Shown: positions 8,109-15,609 of the stretch, one piece after another
Layout of the letters: each line of letters begins with the position of its first letter
Position numbering within the stretch: the stretch's first letter is position 1
Assembly (NCBI GenBank): GCA_945865925.1
Contig: CAMBFG010000005.1
Span: forward strand, 164,204 to 228,203
Reading direction: 5' to 3'
Length of the DNA: 64,000 bases
Origin: Dehalococcoides mccartyi
Lineage (GTDB): Bacteria; Chloroflexota; Dehalococcoidia; UBA2979
The notes under the pieces: model-generated
Seen by the model: the letters and a program-made list of their open reading frames with translations, nothing else
Databases searched by the model: none
What the model was told of the DNA's origin: nothing
Position numbers and translations under genes: made by a program

Positions 8109-8720
8109 CTACGCCCGCACCGACTGCAGCAGCCGGTCGACCGCGTCACCCACCGCCCGACGCGTCCCCGCTGCATCCGAGGCCAGCGCGATCATGTGCG
8201 CCGCTTCGCTCGCGACACCACGGAGCAGATGCGCGATCTCCTCGATCCCCATGCTCGGGTCGAGGTGGCCAGAAGTGCGCAGACCCGTCAGACCGTTGCG
8301 CAGCATCGCCAGGCTCGCGTCCACCTCGCGCCAGCGCTCCCAGCCCAGCACGCTCGGCGCGTCCAGTAGCAGGATCCGACGCACTGTCGGGTCCATCGAA
8401 TGGTCCAGGTACACATCGAACCCCGCGCGGAACTTGTCCCACGGCTCGCCAGCGGCGTTCCGAGACGCGGTTCCGATGCGCTCACGCATCTCCGCCTGCA
8501 CCTCGATGAACACCGCCTCGAACAGGTCACGCTTGTCGCGGAAATGGTGGTACAGCGCGCCGCGGGTCACGCCCGCCTGCTGCACGATCTCCTCGGTCGC
8601 GGTGCCGGCGTAACCGCGTTCCGCGAAGAGCGAGCGCGCCACGACCATCAGGTTCGCGCGCGTGCGGTCGGCCTGCTCGGCCTTCCGGCTGCGGTCCGTG
8701 CTGTCAGCGACTGTCGTCAC
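8109..8720 (-). CDS. TetR/AcrR-family repressor
   Basis: Dimeric ligand-responsive transcriptional repressor of 203 residues. The N-terminal helix-turn-helix is canonical: LMVVARSLFAERGY, TATEEIVQQAGVTRGALYHHF and KRDLFEAVF at about residues 24-70. The C-terminal domain is helical and ligand binding. The start is GTG. A CGTAC-T-GTACG inverted repeat in the upstream gap may be its operator, implying autoregulation and possibly regulation of the LLM-class oxidoreductase gene on the same strand. The inducer is unknown. Confidence 0.85.
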   Translation of the reverse strand: MTTVADSTDRSRKAEQADRTRANLMVVARSLFAERGYAGTATEEIVQQAGVTRGALYHHFRDKRDLFEAVFIEVQAEMRERIGTASRNAAGEPWDKFRAGFDVYLDHSMDPTVRRILLLDAPSVLGWERWREVDASLAMLRNGLTGLRTSGHLDPSMGIEEIAHLLRGVASEAAHMIALASDAAGTRRAVGDAVDRLLQSVRA

Positions 8721-8765
8721 GGGCGCCCTCGATGCCGTTGCGTCTCGGTCGAGTACGCTCGGATC

Positions 8766-8776
8766 CGTACTGTACG
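8766..8776. promoter_or_regulatory. Candidate TetR operator (CGTAC-T-GTACG)
   Basis: A perfect 5-bp inverted repeat around a single central base lies about 46 bp upstream of the TetR start and just after the LLM gene's stop. Its position suits autoregulation. The flanks do not extend the symmetry, so this is a moderate candidate only. Confidence 0.35.
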
Positions 8777-8819
8777 TCCGAATCTGGCCTCCGGGCTACG
8801 TTCTCCTGAGGCAGGGCCG

Positions 8820-9737
8820 TCAGGCATCCGCCACCAGCCGCCGCACCTCGCCGAGGCGTCTCACAGATTCGAGGACGAGCGCCGGGTCAGTCACCAGGTC
8901 GCGAATGATGATGTCTGTGTACCCCGCGTCCGCCAGCGTCCGGAACTGCTCCGCCACCTGCTCCACGGAGCCCCACACGAGGGCTGACGGGTCGAACCCG
9001 CGATACCCCCGCGCGAGGATAGGCGCGACGGTCCGCCGTGCCTCCTCGGGGTTACTCCCCACGTAGATGTCGCGTCGAATCGCCACCGCCTTCGGCTTTC
9101 GCCCGTGCGCGACCGAGCGGTCGAGGTACATCGCGGCGTGCTCGCGCGCCGTCACCGGCGTCAGGCCGGGGTCGGCGAGCCACCCGTCACCGAGGCGTGC
9201 CGCGCGGTCGATCGTCGCCGGCACAGACCCGCCGATCCACACCTCGATGGGTTCGGAGGGGACGGGCGCCACGCGGGCGGCGCTGAACGGATAGCGGCGG
9301 CTGCCGCTCACGCTCTCGCCGCCCCAGAGGGCACGCACCGTCTCCAGGCATTCCTCGAAGCGGGAGGGTCGATGCGTCGGGTTCACGCCGAGGGCCGCGA
9401 ACGCGGGATCGTCCGCCGCACCTACCGCGCACTGCATGATGAACCGCCCCTGCGCGATGCTCGCGAGGGTGCCCACCTGCTCCGCGAGCAGCACCGGGTG
9501 CCACAGCGGCAGCAGGTACAGCGCCCCCGCCGGCCGTTCGTCCCACTCTGCCAGCAGCCGTCCGAGGATCGGCGAGTTCTGGTAGTACTTCCCCGGCCCG
9601 GTGCTGTGGTGGTCGCCCACAAACAGCGAGTCCAGCCCCGCCGCATTCGCCGTGCGTGTCCGCTCGATCATCCATTGAGCGCCCTCGCGCGCGTCGTCCG
9701 TGCGGTGCGAACTCGACAGCGACACCCCGATGCGCAT
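8820..9737 (-). CDS. LLM-class (luciferase-like) flavin/F420 oxidoreductase
   Basis: TIM-barrel oxidoreductase of the bacterial luciferase-like superfamily, using FMN or coenzyme F420. Diagnostic segments are the N-terminal GVSLSSSHR strand, GLDSLFVGDHHSTGP, EQVGTLASIAQGRF, PIEVWIGGSVPATIDRAARLGDGW, and the C-terminal GSVEQVAEQFRTLADAGYTDIII. Length is 305 residues. The ATG follows AAGGGG with a six-base gap. Whether F420 is used depends on its biosynthesis elsewhere in the genome. It is followed downstream by a TetR gene that may regulate it. Confidence 0.85.
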   Translation of the reverse strand: MRIGVSLSSSHRTDDAREGAQWMIERTRTANAAGLDSLFVGDHHSTGPGKYYQNSPILGRLLAEWDERPAGALYLLPLWHPVLLAEQVGTLASIAQGRFIMQCAVGAADDPAFAALGVNPTHRPSRFEECLETVRALWGGESVSGSRRYPFSAARVAPVPSEPIEVWIGGSVPATIDRAARLGDGWLADPGLTPVTAREHAAMYLDRSVAHGRKPKAVAIRRDIYVGSNPEEARRTVAPILARGYRGFDPSALVWGSVEQVAEQFRTLADAGYTDIIIRDLVTDPALVLESVRRLGEVRRLVADA

Positions 9738-9754
9738 GTCACGCCCCTTGCTCG

Positions 9755-10528
9755 CTAGCCGCGCGCTTTCAATGCCTCGAGGTACTCGATTAGCGTCTTG
9801 CCGGAAGCGCGCCACTCCTGCGCGGCCGCCACGCCGATATAGCGGAAGTGCCACGGCTCGTAGATGTAGCCGGTGATCGGCTCCCCACCTGGCGGGTAAC
9901 TCATCGCGAACCCGAACCGATAGGCATTGGCCGCGAGCCAGCGGCCGGACGGCGAGACCGCGAAGGACTCGACTAACTCCCATCCATTCGAGGGATCGGA
10001 GAAGTCCGCCGTCGTCCCCAACTGGTGCTCACTGTGCCCCGGCACGGCGCTCTCACGTCGTGCCTGGGCCTCCCCCATCACGCTCACCCAGTAGGCGAAC
10101 GTCCGTGCCTGCTCGCCGTACGAGCGATACGCCGATTCGACTCGTAATGAGACGCCATCCGCCGCCGCTGCCGCGATCATCGGGCGCATCGCCTCGATCA
10201 CGTCGCCGCGCAGCTGCTGGCCGGCCTCCCCCTCAGCGTGCCACGCCGCCGGGATCGCCTGCAGACCGGGCGGCGTGTACCCGTCCGGCAGAGCGCGCTG
10301 CTTGTCCACGATGACGTGGAGGTCGCTCTGGAATGGCGCAGTGAACCGCACGCCTGGAGCAGGTGCGCCTGTCACGCCAGCCGACCGGATCGGCGCGGTC
10401 GCGGACGGGGAGGCTGCCTTTGTGGGGCTCGGCTGGTTGGAGCCACATCCGAGGAGGGCCGCCGAAGCCATGCCAGCCGCGAGCCGTGCGCTGTCCCCCA
10501 GGAATCGACGTCGCCCGAGAATCTGCAT
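9755..10528 (-). CDS. VanY-type D-Ala-D-Ala carboxypeptidase lipoprotein
   Basis: Peptidoglycan-processing zinc peptidase of family M15B, which trims the terminal D-Ala from stem peptides. The zinc and catalytic residues are visible: H168 and D175 in HSEHQLGTTADF, then E224 and H227 in YEPWHFRY. The N terminus has RRRFLGD, a Tat-like twin-arginine motif, followed by a hydrophobic stretch and a lipobox ending LLGC (Cys28), so it is probably exported and lipid-anchored. A Ser/Ala/Pro-rich linker follows. The start is chosen for GAGAGGA upstream and the complete signal. A vancomycin-resistance role is not implied, since no vanHAX or VanRS genes are nearby. Confidence 0.85.
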   Translation of the reverse strand: MQILGRRRFLGDSARLAAGMASAALLGCGSNQPSPTKAASPSATAPIRSAGVTGAPAPGVRFTAPFQSDLHVIVDKQRALPDGYTPPGLQAIPAAWHAEGEAGQQLRGDVIEAMRPMIAAAAADGVSLRVESAYRSYGEQARTFAYWVSVMGEAQARRESAVPGHSEHQLGTTADFSDPSNGWELVESFAVSPSGRWLAANAYRFGFAMSYPPGGEPITGYIYEPWHFRYIGVAAAQEWRASGKTLIEYLEALKARG

Positions 10529-10581
10529 GCTCGTCCTCTCGACTCGTACTTCCCCTTCCACAATACGACGCCCTCCTGTGC

Positions 10582-10626
10582 GTCTGACCAGACCCTACAT
10601 ACCGTCTGTACGCGAACGTCTACAAT
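10582..10626 (+). promoter_or_regulatory. P450 promoter region with GTCTG/CAGAC repeats
   Basis: TACAAT (10621-10626) is a good -10 hexamer about 30 bases before the P450 start, leaving room for the GCGAGGAG ribosome site. Upstream lies GTCTG-AC-CAGAC (10582-10593), a near-contiguous palindrome, and a further GTCTG (10604-10608), which makes a second inverted pair with CAGAC. The repeats sit where a repressor or activator would act. No clear -35 is present. Confidence 0.4.
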
Positions 10627-10655
10627 TCGCCCACAACCCCCCGCGAGGAGCCCCG

Positions 10656-11915
10656 ATGCCCATCTTGCGCACGCTGATCCGGCCCGTCGCCATTCGCGTC
10701 CTCGCCTTCAACGAGCGGCGTAAGAGCGGCGTCGTGTGGAACCCCCTGTCGAGCGGCTACCAGCAGGATCCTGTCCCCACCTACACCGCCCTGCGTGAGG
10801 GCGACCCCATCCACTACTCCGAGATCCTCCGGGGCTGGGTCGTCTCCCGCTACGAGGACATCGATGCCGTCCTGCGTGACCACAAGCGCTTCTCGAACGC
10901 CTCGCGGCTACCGGAGAATGCCGAGGCGATGGCGGACGCCCACTTCGCACCCTCCATGCTGCTGGTTGACCAGCCCGACCACACCCGCCTGCGCTCCCTC
11001 GTGAACCACGCCTTCACCCCGAAGGCCGTCGAGGCCATCCGCCCGCGCATCGAGGCGTTCACGGACGACCTCATCGCCGCGGTCGGCGACGCGAAGCGCT
11101 TCGACCTGATGCAGGCGATCGCGGTGCCGCTGCCGGTCGCGGTGATCTCGGACATGATCGGCATCCCGCAGTCGGATCGTGCGCGGTTCAAGGTGTGGTC
11201 GGACGCCGTCGCCAAGTCGATCGAGCCGACGATGTCGCCTCACGAACTGACCGAGGCCACCCGCGCCCGCGAGGCCCTGCGCGACTACTTCGGCCCGCTG
11301 ATCGAGGAGCGTCGCGAGCACCCGCAGGACGATCTCATCACCGCGCTCGTCCGTGCCGAAGATCAGGGCGACCGCCTCTCCCACGCCGAGGTCATCTCCA
11401 CGCTCAACCTGCTGCTCATCGCGGGGAACGAGACCACCACCAACCTCATCGGTAACGGCATGCTCGCGCTGCTGCGCCGCCCCGCCGCCCTCGCCCACGT
11501 CGCCCAACACCCCGAGGCGATCGAGGCCGCCGTCGAGGAGATGCTGCGCTTCGACTCGCCCGTGCAGGTAAACGGCCGCACCGCCCTCGAAGACCTCGAG
11601 ATCGGCGGCCAACTCATCACCAAAGGCCAGCGCGTCGTCCTGCTCCAGGGCGCCGGAAACCACGACCCTCACCACTTCGAGGCTTCCGAGGACTTCGACC
11701 CTTCGCGCGGCGACCCCACCAAGGGCGACAAGTCCCACCTCGCCTTCGGCCGCGGCATCCACCACTGCCTCGGCGCCCCACTCGCGAGGATGGAGGCGCA
11801 GATCGTCTTCCCGCGCATCCTCGCCCGCTGGCCCGCCATCCGCCTCGCCGCCGAACCCCGCTTCCGCGACAACGTCGTCCTCCGAGGCGTCACCACCCTC
11901 GACGTCACCGTCTAG
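10656..11915 (+). CDS. Bacterial cytochrome P450
   Basis: Soluble class I P450 monooxygenase. The haem-binding loop FGRGIHHCLGAPLAR has its axial Cys at about residue 371. The I-helix oxygen-activating motif LLIAGNETTTN is at about residue 255, and an ExxR-bearing K helix (EEMLR) precedes a conserved VQVNGRTA segment. At 419 residues it has the standard length. No ferredoxin or ferredoxin reductase gene lies adjacent, so its electron donors must be encoded elsewhere. The substrate is unknown. The upstream region carries a -10 hexamer and GTCTG/CAGAC repeats. Confidence 0.9.
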   Translation: MPILRTLIRPVAIRVLAFNERRKSGVVWNPLSSGYQQDPVPTYTALREGDPIHYSEILRGWVVSRYEDIDAVLRDHKRFSNASRLPENAEAMADAHFAPSMLLVDQPDHTRLRSLVNHAFTPKAVEAIRPRIEAFTDDLIAAVGDAKRFDLMQAIAVPLPVAVISDMIGIPQSDRARFKVWSDAVAKSIEPTMSPHELTEATRAREALRDYFGPLIEERREHPQDDLITALVRAEDQGDRLSHAEVISTLNLLLIAGNETTTNLIGNGMLALLRRPAALAHVAQHPEAIEAAVEEMLRFDSPVQVNGRTALEDLEIGGQLITKGQRVVLLQGAGNHDPHHFEASEDFDPSRGDPTKGDKSHLAFGRGIHHCLGAPLARMEAQIVFPRILARWPAIRLAAEPRFRDNVVLRGVTTLDVTV

Positions 11916-11979
11916 CCACTCCCCCCACCCATCGAGGTACCCTCGACCCCTCGCTACGCCCCTCGAAGGGAGCCCTCCG

Positions 11980-12192
11980 ATGTGCCGATCGATCAAGCGT
12001 CTGCGCCAACCCAAAGGCAGCGACCAACCCCCCGCCACCGACGAAGAGATCCGCGCCGCCGCACTCCAGTTCATCCGCAAAGTCAGCGGCTACCAGCGCC
12101 CCGCCCCCGCGAACGCCCCCGCCTTCGACCTCGCTGTCGACGACGTCGCCGTCATCACGCATCGACTGCTGGCGGCGCTGCCGAAGCCGTAA
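11980..12192 (+). CDS. DUF2277 family small protein
   Basis: A 70-residue protein matching DUF2277: it starts MCRSIKRL, then PPATDEEIRAAALQFIRKVSG, and ends with a helix containing VAVITHRLLAAL. The family function is unknown. It follows the P450 by about 60 bases and has GGGAGCC before its ATG. Its last 26 bases recur almost exactly at 13227-13252, bracketing the XRE/DUF2975 pair, as if this 3' end had served as an insertion or recombination site. Confidence 0.8.
   Translation: MCRSIKRLRQPKGSDQPPATDEEIRAAALQFIRKVSGYQRPAPANAPAFDLAVDDVAVITHRLLAALPKP
12166..12191 (+). repeat. 26-bp direct repeat, copy 1 (DUF2277 3' end)
   Basis: CTGCTGGCGGC-G-CTGCCGAAGCCGTA, the last codons of the DUF2277 gene into its stop. 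The second copy at 13227-13252 differs at one base. Separation is 1,061 bp. The layout resembles an attachment or target-site duplication that restores the gene end, but no integrase is present. Confidence 0.6.
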
Positions 12193-12229
12193 GCGGACGG
12201 AGCCTGCCTTTGATCGCGGGAAGCCACGA

Positions 12230-12523
12230 TCAGGCGTTCAACGGCTCCGCCTCCGGGCCCCGGACCTCGCGCCGGATCGCCTCGGTCGCAGTGCTTCTCG
12301 ACCGAGCGGGCCGAGGGGCGTCGGGCCGGTACTCAAGGAGGTCGCCGGGCTGGCAGTCCAGGGCACGGCAGATGCCCTCGAGCGTCGAGAAGCGAACGGC
12401 TCTCGCCTTGCCGTTCTTCAGGATGGAGAGGTTGGCCATCGTGATGCCGACTCGCTCAGCGAGCTCGGTGACGCTCATCTTCCGCTTGGCCAGCATCACG
12501 TCGATGTTGACGATCGTCGCCAT
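12230..12523 (-). CDS. XRE-family HTH regulator (YozG-like)
   Basis: A compact Cro/CI-type DNA-binding protein, about 97 residues. The helix-turn-helix is the segment MSVTELAERVGITMANLSIL followed by KARAVRFSTLEGICRALDC, then the QPGDLLEY motif that marks the YozG/YvaO-like group. The C-terminal tail is Arg/Pro rich. Members of this group are commonly encoded next to a DUF2975 membrane protein, as here, and the pair may sense or regulate membrane state. The ATG at MATIVNI is 10 bases after the DUF2975 stop; an earlier in-frame ATG would overlap that stop. Confidence 0.85.
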   Translation of the reverse strand: MATIVNIDVMLAKRKMSVTELAERVGITMANLSILKNGKARAVRFSTLEGICRALDCQPGDLLEYRPDAPRPARSRSTATEAIRREVRGPEAEPLNA

Positions 12524-12533
12524 GGATACAACC

Positions 12534-13010
12534 TCAGACCGTGAGGTCATGCTCTAACTGGAGGTCGACGGCGTTCTGGAGGACACGTTCGAGCACAGCG
12601 GCTGCCGTCGCGGCCACGAGCCCGATCAGGCTCGCGAAGATCCCCATCGCCACGGCGCCGGCGTGATCGTCGTCGACCCCGAGGACGATGTAGACCTCGG
12701 CGCCAACGATGAACCCGATGACGGCCAGGGCGCAGTACCTGATCGACCGCAAGCCACGGATCGCACCTGGCGAGAACGCCTCGCCCTGCCCCACGTAGCC
12801 CAGCAACTTGAACGCCTGGTACAGCCCGAAGAAGAACGGGAGAGACCCCACGTACGCGTAGACGAGGAACGGATCGCGGAAGTAGATCGTCGCCTGGTCG
12901 GCGTTCACGTTCCGGCCCTCGACCTGCGGTTCCCAGAGCATGCCCGCCAGCACGCCGGCTCCGACGAGCAGGATCACCGCCCTCAGGAAGAAGATCGCAC
13001 TGCGCGTCAT
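12534..13010 (-). CDS. DUF2975 membrane protein
   Basis: A roughly 158-residue integral membrane protein with four predicted helices, matching the DUF2975 family: a first helix with FFLRAVILLVGAGVLAGML, the loop LGYVGQGEAFSP, and GLRSIRYCALAVIGFIVG. The family's function is unknown, but it is usually paired with the XRE regulator encoded immediately downstream. The ATG is preferred over an in-frame GTG three codons upstream because GAGGTG lies at proper spacing before it. Its promoter region is markedly AT rich compared with the rest of the window. Confidence 0.8.
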   Translation of the reverse strand: MTRSAIFFLRAVILLVGAGVLAGMLWEPQVEGRNVNADQATIYFRDPFLVYAYVGSLPFFFGLYQAFKLLGYVGQGEAFSPGAIRGLRSIRYCALAVIGFIVGAEVYIVLGVDDDHAGAVAMGIFASLIGLVAATAAAVLERVLQNAVDLQLEHDLTV

Positions 13011-13044
13011 AGGTGGCACCTCACATGCGTGTCCGGTGGCTCAC

Positions 13045-13073
13045 ATGCTACGGTCAGATTTATCGTTAGTCAA
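13045..13073 (-). promoter_or_regulatory. Promoter of the DUF2975-XRE operon
   Basis: On the minus strand TTGACT (13073-13068) is separated by exactly 17 bases from TAGCAT (13050-13045). The surrounding 13055-13095 stretch is unusually AT rich. TCACATGC occurs twice just downstream (13021-13028 and 13041-13048), a possible operator for the autoregulated XRE protein. Confidence 0.55.
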
Positions 13074-13093
13074 TATATTATTGTTGTTAAACA

Positions 13094-13252
13094 GTAGTCG
13101 TCGAATGCTCCCCGCCCGAGATCACCGCCCTCCTCGCCACCCGCATCATCTGCGACACCCTCGGCTGCCAGGTCCGCGCTGGGCATTTGCCGAGACGCAA
13201 GCGGTAGGCGGCGGCACGGCGGCCGCCTGCTGGCGGCACTGCCGAAGCCGTA
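13094..13252 (+). pseudogene. Gene-fragment mosaic ending in DUF2277 3' copy
   Basis: From 13094 an in-frame stretch with strongly G/C-ending codons reads VVVECSPPEITALLATRI and continues to a stop at 13207, but it has no start codon and a stop lies just upstream, so it looks like the 3' remnant of an older gene. After a GC-rich spacer, the final 26 bases duplicate the DUF2277 gene end. The source gene is not recognised. Together these suggest past recombination between the XRE/DUF2975 pair and the restriction operon. Confidence 0.4.
13227..13252 (+). repeat. 26-bp direct repeat, copy 2
   Basis: Same as 12166-12191 except A for G at the twelfth base. It lies 27 bp before the hsdR stop codon, so it also marks the left edge of the restriction-modification operon. 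Confidence 0.6.
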
Positions 13253-13278
13253 GGGGCCGGGAAGGGAATGAGCGAGGC

Positions 13279-15603
13279 CTAGGCCACCCGCTCCTGATAG
13301 AGGTACTTCTGGAAGCCTGCGAACACCTCGCGGATATCCTCCGGCTTGCCAAGGTCGTTCACGGCGTCGGGGATGGAGTCGTTGTACCGAAGCCGTAATA
13401 GCGGAGAGAGCTTTTCGCCGTCGAGTTCGTCGACCCCCACCTTCACGTACTGCGAGAGGACGAAGTCGAGAAACACCTGAAGTTTGCTGTTGAAATGCGT
13501 GCTGATCTCGACTTTGGCTCGCGCCGCGCGATCCTCGCGGGTGAGCGGTGGCAGCGCGTACGCCACGTAGGCGAGCACATCGAACAGGTCACTCTTCTCG
13601 GCGTCGATCACCTTCTGCATTTCGGCGAGATGCTCGGGTCCGAAGCCCTTCTCGGCGAGTCCCTGCAGGAGGCGCTTCCGGGTCTCGGGCACGCTCCAGA
13701 GCGCACGAAGTTCTGCTTCGTCCTTGAAGAAGGCCGGTAGTTCGCCGAAGAGCATCGTCATGAATTGCTGCGCGGAGATCGGCGTCCCGTCAGCGTGCCA
13801 GAACGTCGTGGACATCATGTGCTGGATGCTGCGCTCTTTGCCGTCAGCGAGTCTCACGCGAATCTTGGCGGCTCGTGGCAGGTCGAACGACTCCTTGGGC
13901 TCGAGCGGAGGGTCGTCCGATGGCGGTGTCCCACCGCGGCCATCCCCTTCGGTCGTGTTGTCGATGGGTTCGCCATCCCACTCAGGGTCGCTGAAGTGGT
14001 GGTGGGCCTTCACGAAGTCGTAGATCGTGAAGTAGTCCTTGCCGTCGTACAGCCGGGTGCCGCGTCCGATGATCTGCTTGAACTCGATCATCGAGTTGAT
14101 GGGTCGCATGAGGACGATGTTGCGGACATTCCGCGCGTCGACACCCGTCGAGAGCTTCTGGGACGTGGTCAGGATCGTCGGGATCGTCTTCTCGTTGTCC
14201 TGGAAGTCGCGTAGGTACTGGTCTCCGCGCCCCCCTTCGTCTGCGGTCACGCGCTGGCAGTAATTCGGGTTCCCGCTGGTGTTCATCTGATTGATGAGGT
14301 CGCGTACTGCCGCAGCGTGTTCTTGGGTGGCACAGAACACAAGCGTCTTCTCGTTCTGATTGATCTGATCCATGAAGATCTTGACCCGCGCGGCTTCGCG
14401 TTCCTTGATCTCGATGATTCGGTTGAAGTCGGGCTCGCTGAAGCGTCGCCCCTTCTCGATCTCGCCCTCAAGCAGATGGTCGTCCGAGGTGAACACGTAC
14501 TCGTCGAGGGTGGTGGAGATCTGCTTCACCTTGAACGGCGTCAGGAAGCCGTCGTTGATGCCTTCTTTCAGCGAGTAGATGTAGACCGGATCGCCGAAGT
14601 AGGCGTAGGTGTCGGCGTTGTCCTCGCGACGGGGCGTCGCGGTCAGGCCGAGTTGTACCGCGGGGGCGAAATAGTCGAGGATGCCGCGCCAGTTGCCTTC
14701 GTCGTTGGCGCCGCCTCGGTGGCATTCGTCGATCACGATGAAGTCGAAGAAGTCCGGCGGGTACTCGCCGAAGTAGGGCGCTGCGTCCCATCCATCCGCG
14801 CCGCTCATGAACGTCTGGAAGATGGTGAAGAAGAGGCTGCCGTTCTTCGGCACCCGGCCCTTCTTGCGGATATCCGACGGTTCGATGCGTTTCAGTGCGT
14901 CTTCCGGGAACGCAGAGAAGGCGTTGTAGGCCTGATCCGCGAGGATGTTGCGGTCGGCGAGGAAGAGGATGCGCGGACGCCGCGTCGGCTTCCGTCCAAG
15001 GTGCCAGCGGCTGTGGAAGAGTTTCCACGCGATCTGGAACGCGATGAACGTCTTGCCGGTGCCAGTGGCGAGGGTGAGCAGGATCCGATGCCGCTCGTCG
15101 GCGATGGCTTCCATGACTCGCTCAACGGCAATGTCCTGGTAGTACCGGCTGGGGTGTGAGCCGCTCTTGTCCTCGAATGGCACGGCCGCGAAGCGGTCGC
15201 GCCATGCGTTCACTTCCGCAAAGGTGCGGTTCCAGAGGTCATCGGGCGAGGGGTAGGCGTCGACCGTGCCTTCGACGGCAGTCTGCATGTCGACCTGATA
15301 GATGCCCTGGCCGTTGGTGGCGTAGGCATAACGGAGCGCGAGTTTTCCGGCGTAGTCCTTCGCCTGACCGAGGCCTCCGGTCATAGGCTCGTCCCATGCC
15401 TTGGCCTCGACGACGCCGAGTTTGGTGTTGCGGTACTCCAGCACGTAGTCGGCGATCACGGGCCGGCTGGGGCGGCCGAGGCCCTCGATCCGGCCAGGCG
15501 CGATCTGGTACTCGCGGCGGACGCGGCTGCCTTCGACGACACCCCAACCGGCCGCGCGAAGTGCGGGGTCAATGTGCTCGGCGCGGGTCTCGGCTTCGTT
15601 CAT
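13279..15603 (-). CDS. hsdR: Type I restriction enzyme R subunit (EcoEI-like)
   Basis: Motor and nuclease subunit of a type I restriction-modification complex, which translocates and cuts unmethylated DNA. The PD-(D/E)xK nuclease site is at D52 in DYVLEYRN and E66-x-K68 in VVEAKAW. The superfamily 2 helicase core has Walker A ATGTGKT (179-185), DECHRGG (292-298), and later motifs including VFCATQEHA and the Arg-rich IIGRGTRLYDG. At 774 residues it is complete. It starts nine bases after hsdS and is the last gene of the hsdM-hsdS-hsdR operon. Confidence 0.93.
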   Translation of the reverse strand: MNEAETRAEHIDPALRAAGWGVVEGSRVRREYQIAPGRIEGLGRPSRPVIADYVLEYRNTKLGVVEAKAWDEPMTGGLGQAKDYAGKLALRYAYATNGQGIYQVDMQTAVEGTVDAYPSPDDLWNRTFAEVNAWRDRFAAVPFEDKSGSHPSRYYQDIAVERVMEAIADERHRILLTLATGTGKTFIAFQIAWKLFHSRWHLGRKPTRRPRILFLADRNILADQAYNAFSAFPEDALKRIEPSDIRKKGRVPKNGSLFFTIFQTFMSGADGWDAAPYFGEYPPDFFDFIVIDECHRGGANDEGNWRGILDYFAPAVQLGLTATPRREDNADTYAYFGDPVYIYSLKEGINDGFLTPFKVKQISTTLDEYVFTSDDHLLEGEIEKGRRFSEPDFNRIIEIKEREAARVKIFMDQINQNEKTLVFCATQEHAAAVRDLINQMNTSGNPNYCQRVTADEGGRGDQYLRDFQDNEKTIPTILTTSQKLSTGVDARNVRNIVLMRPINSMIEFKQIIGRGTRLYDGKDYFTIYDFVKAHHHFSDPEWDGEPIDNTTEGDGRGGTPPSDDPPLEPKESFDLPRAAKIRVRLADGKERSIQHMMSTTFWHADGTPISAQQFMTMLFGELPAFFKDEAELRALWSVPETRKRLLQGLAEKGFGPEHLAEMQKVIDAEKSDLFDVLAYVAYALPPLTREDRAARAKVEISTHFNSKLQVFLDFVLSQYVKVGVDELDGEKLSPLLRLRYNDSIPDAVNDLGKPEDIREVFAGFQKYLYQERVA

Positions 15604-15609
15604 GGGGTG

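Noticed and set aside
9755..10528. Vancomycin resistance cluster
   Set aside because: VanY-type peptidase stands alone without vanH, vanA or vanX or a VanRS pair.
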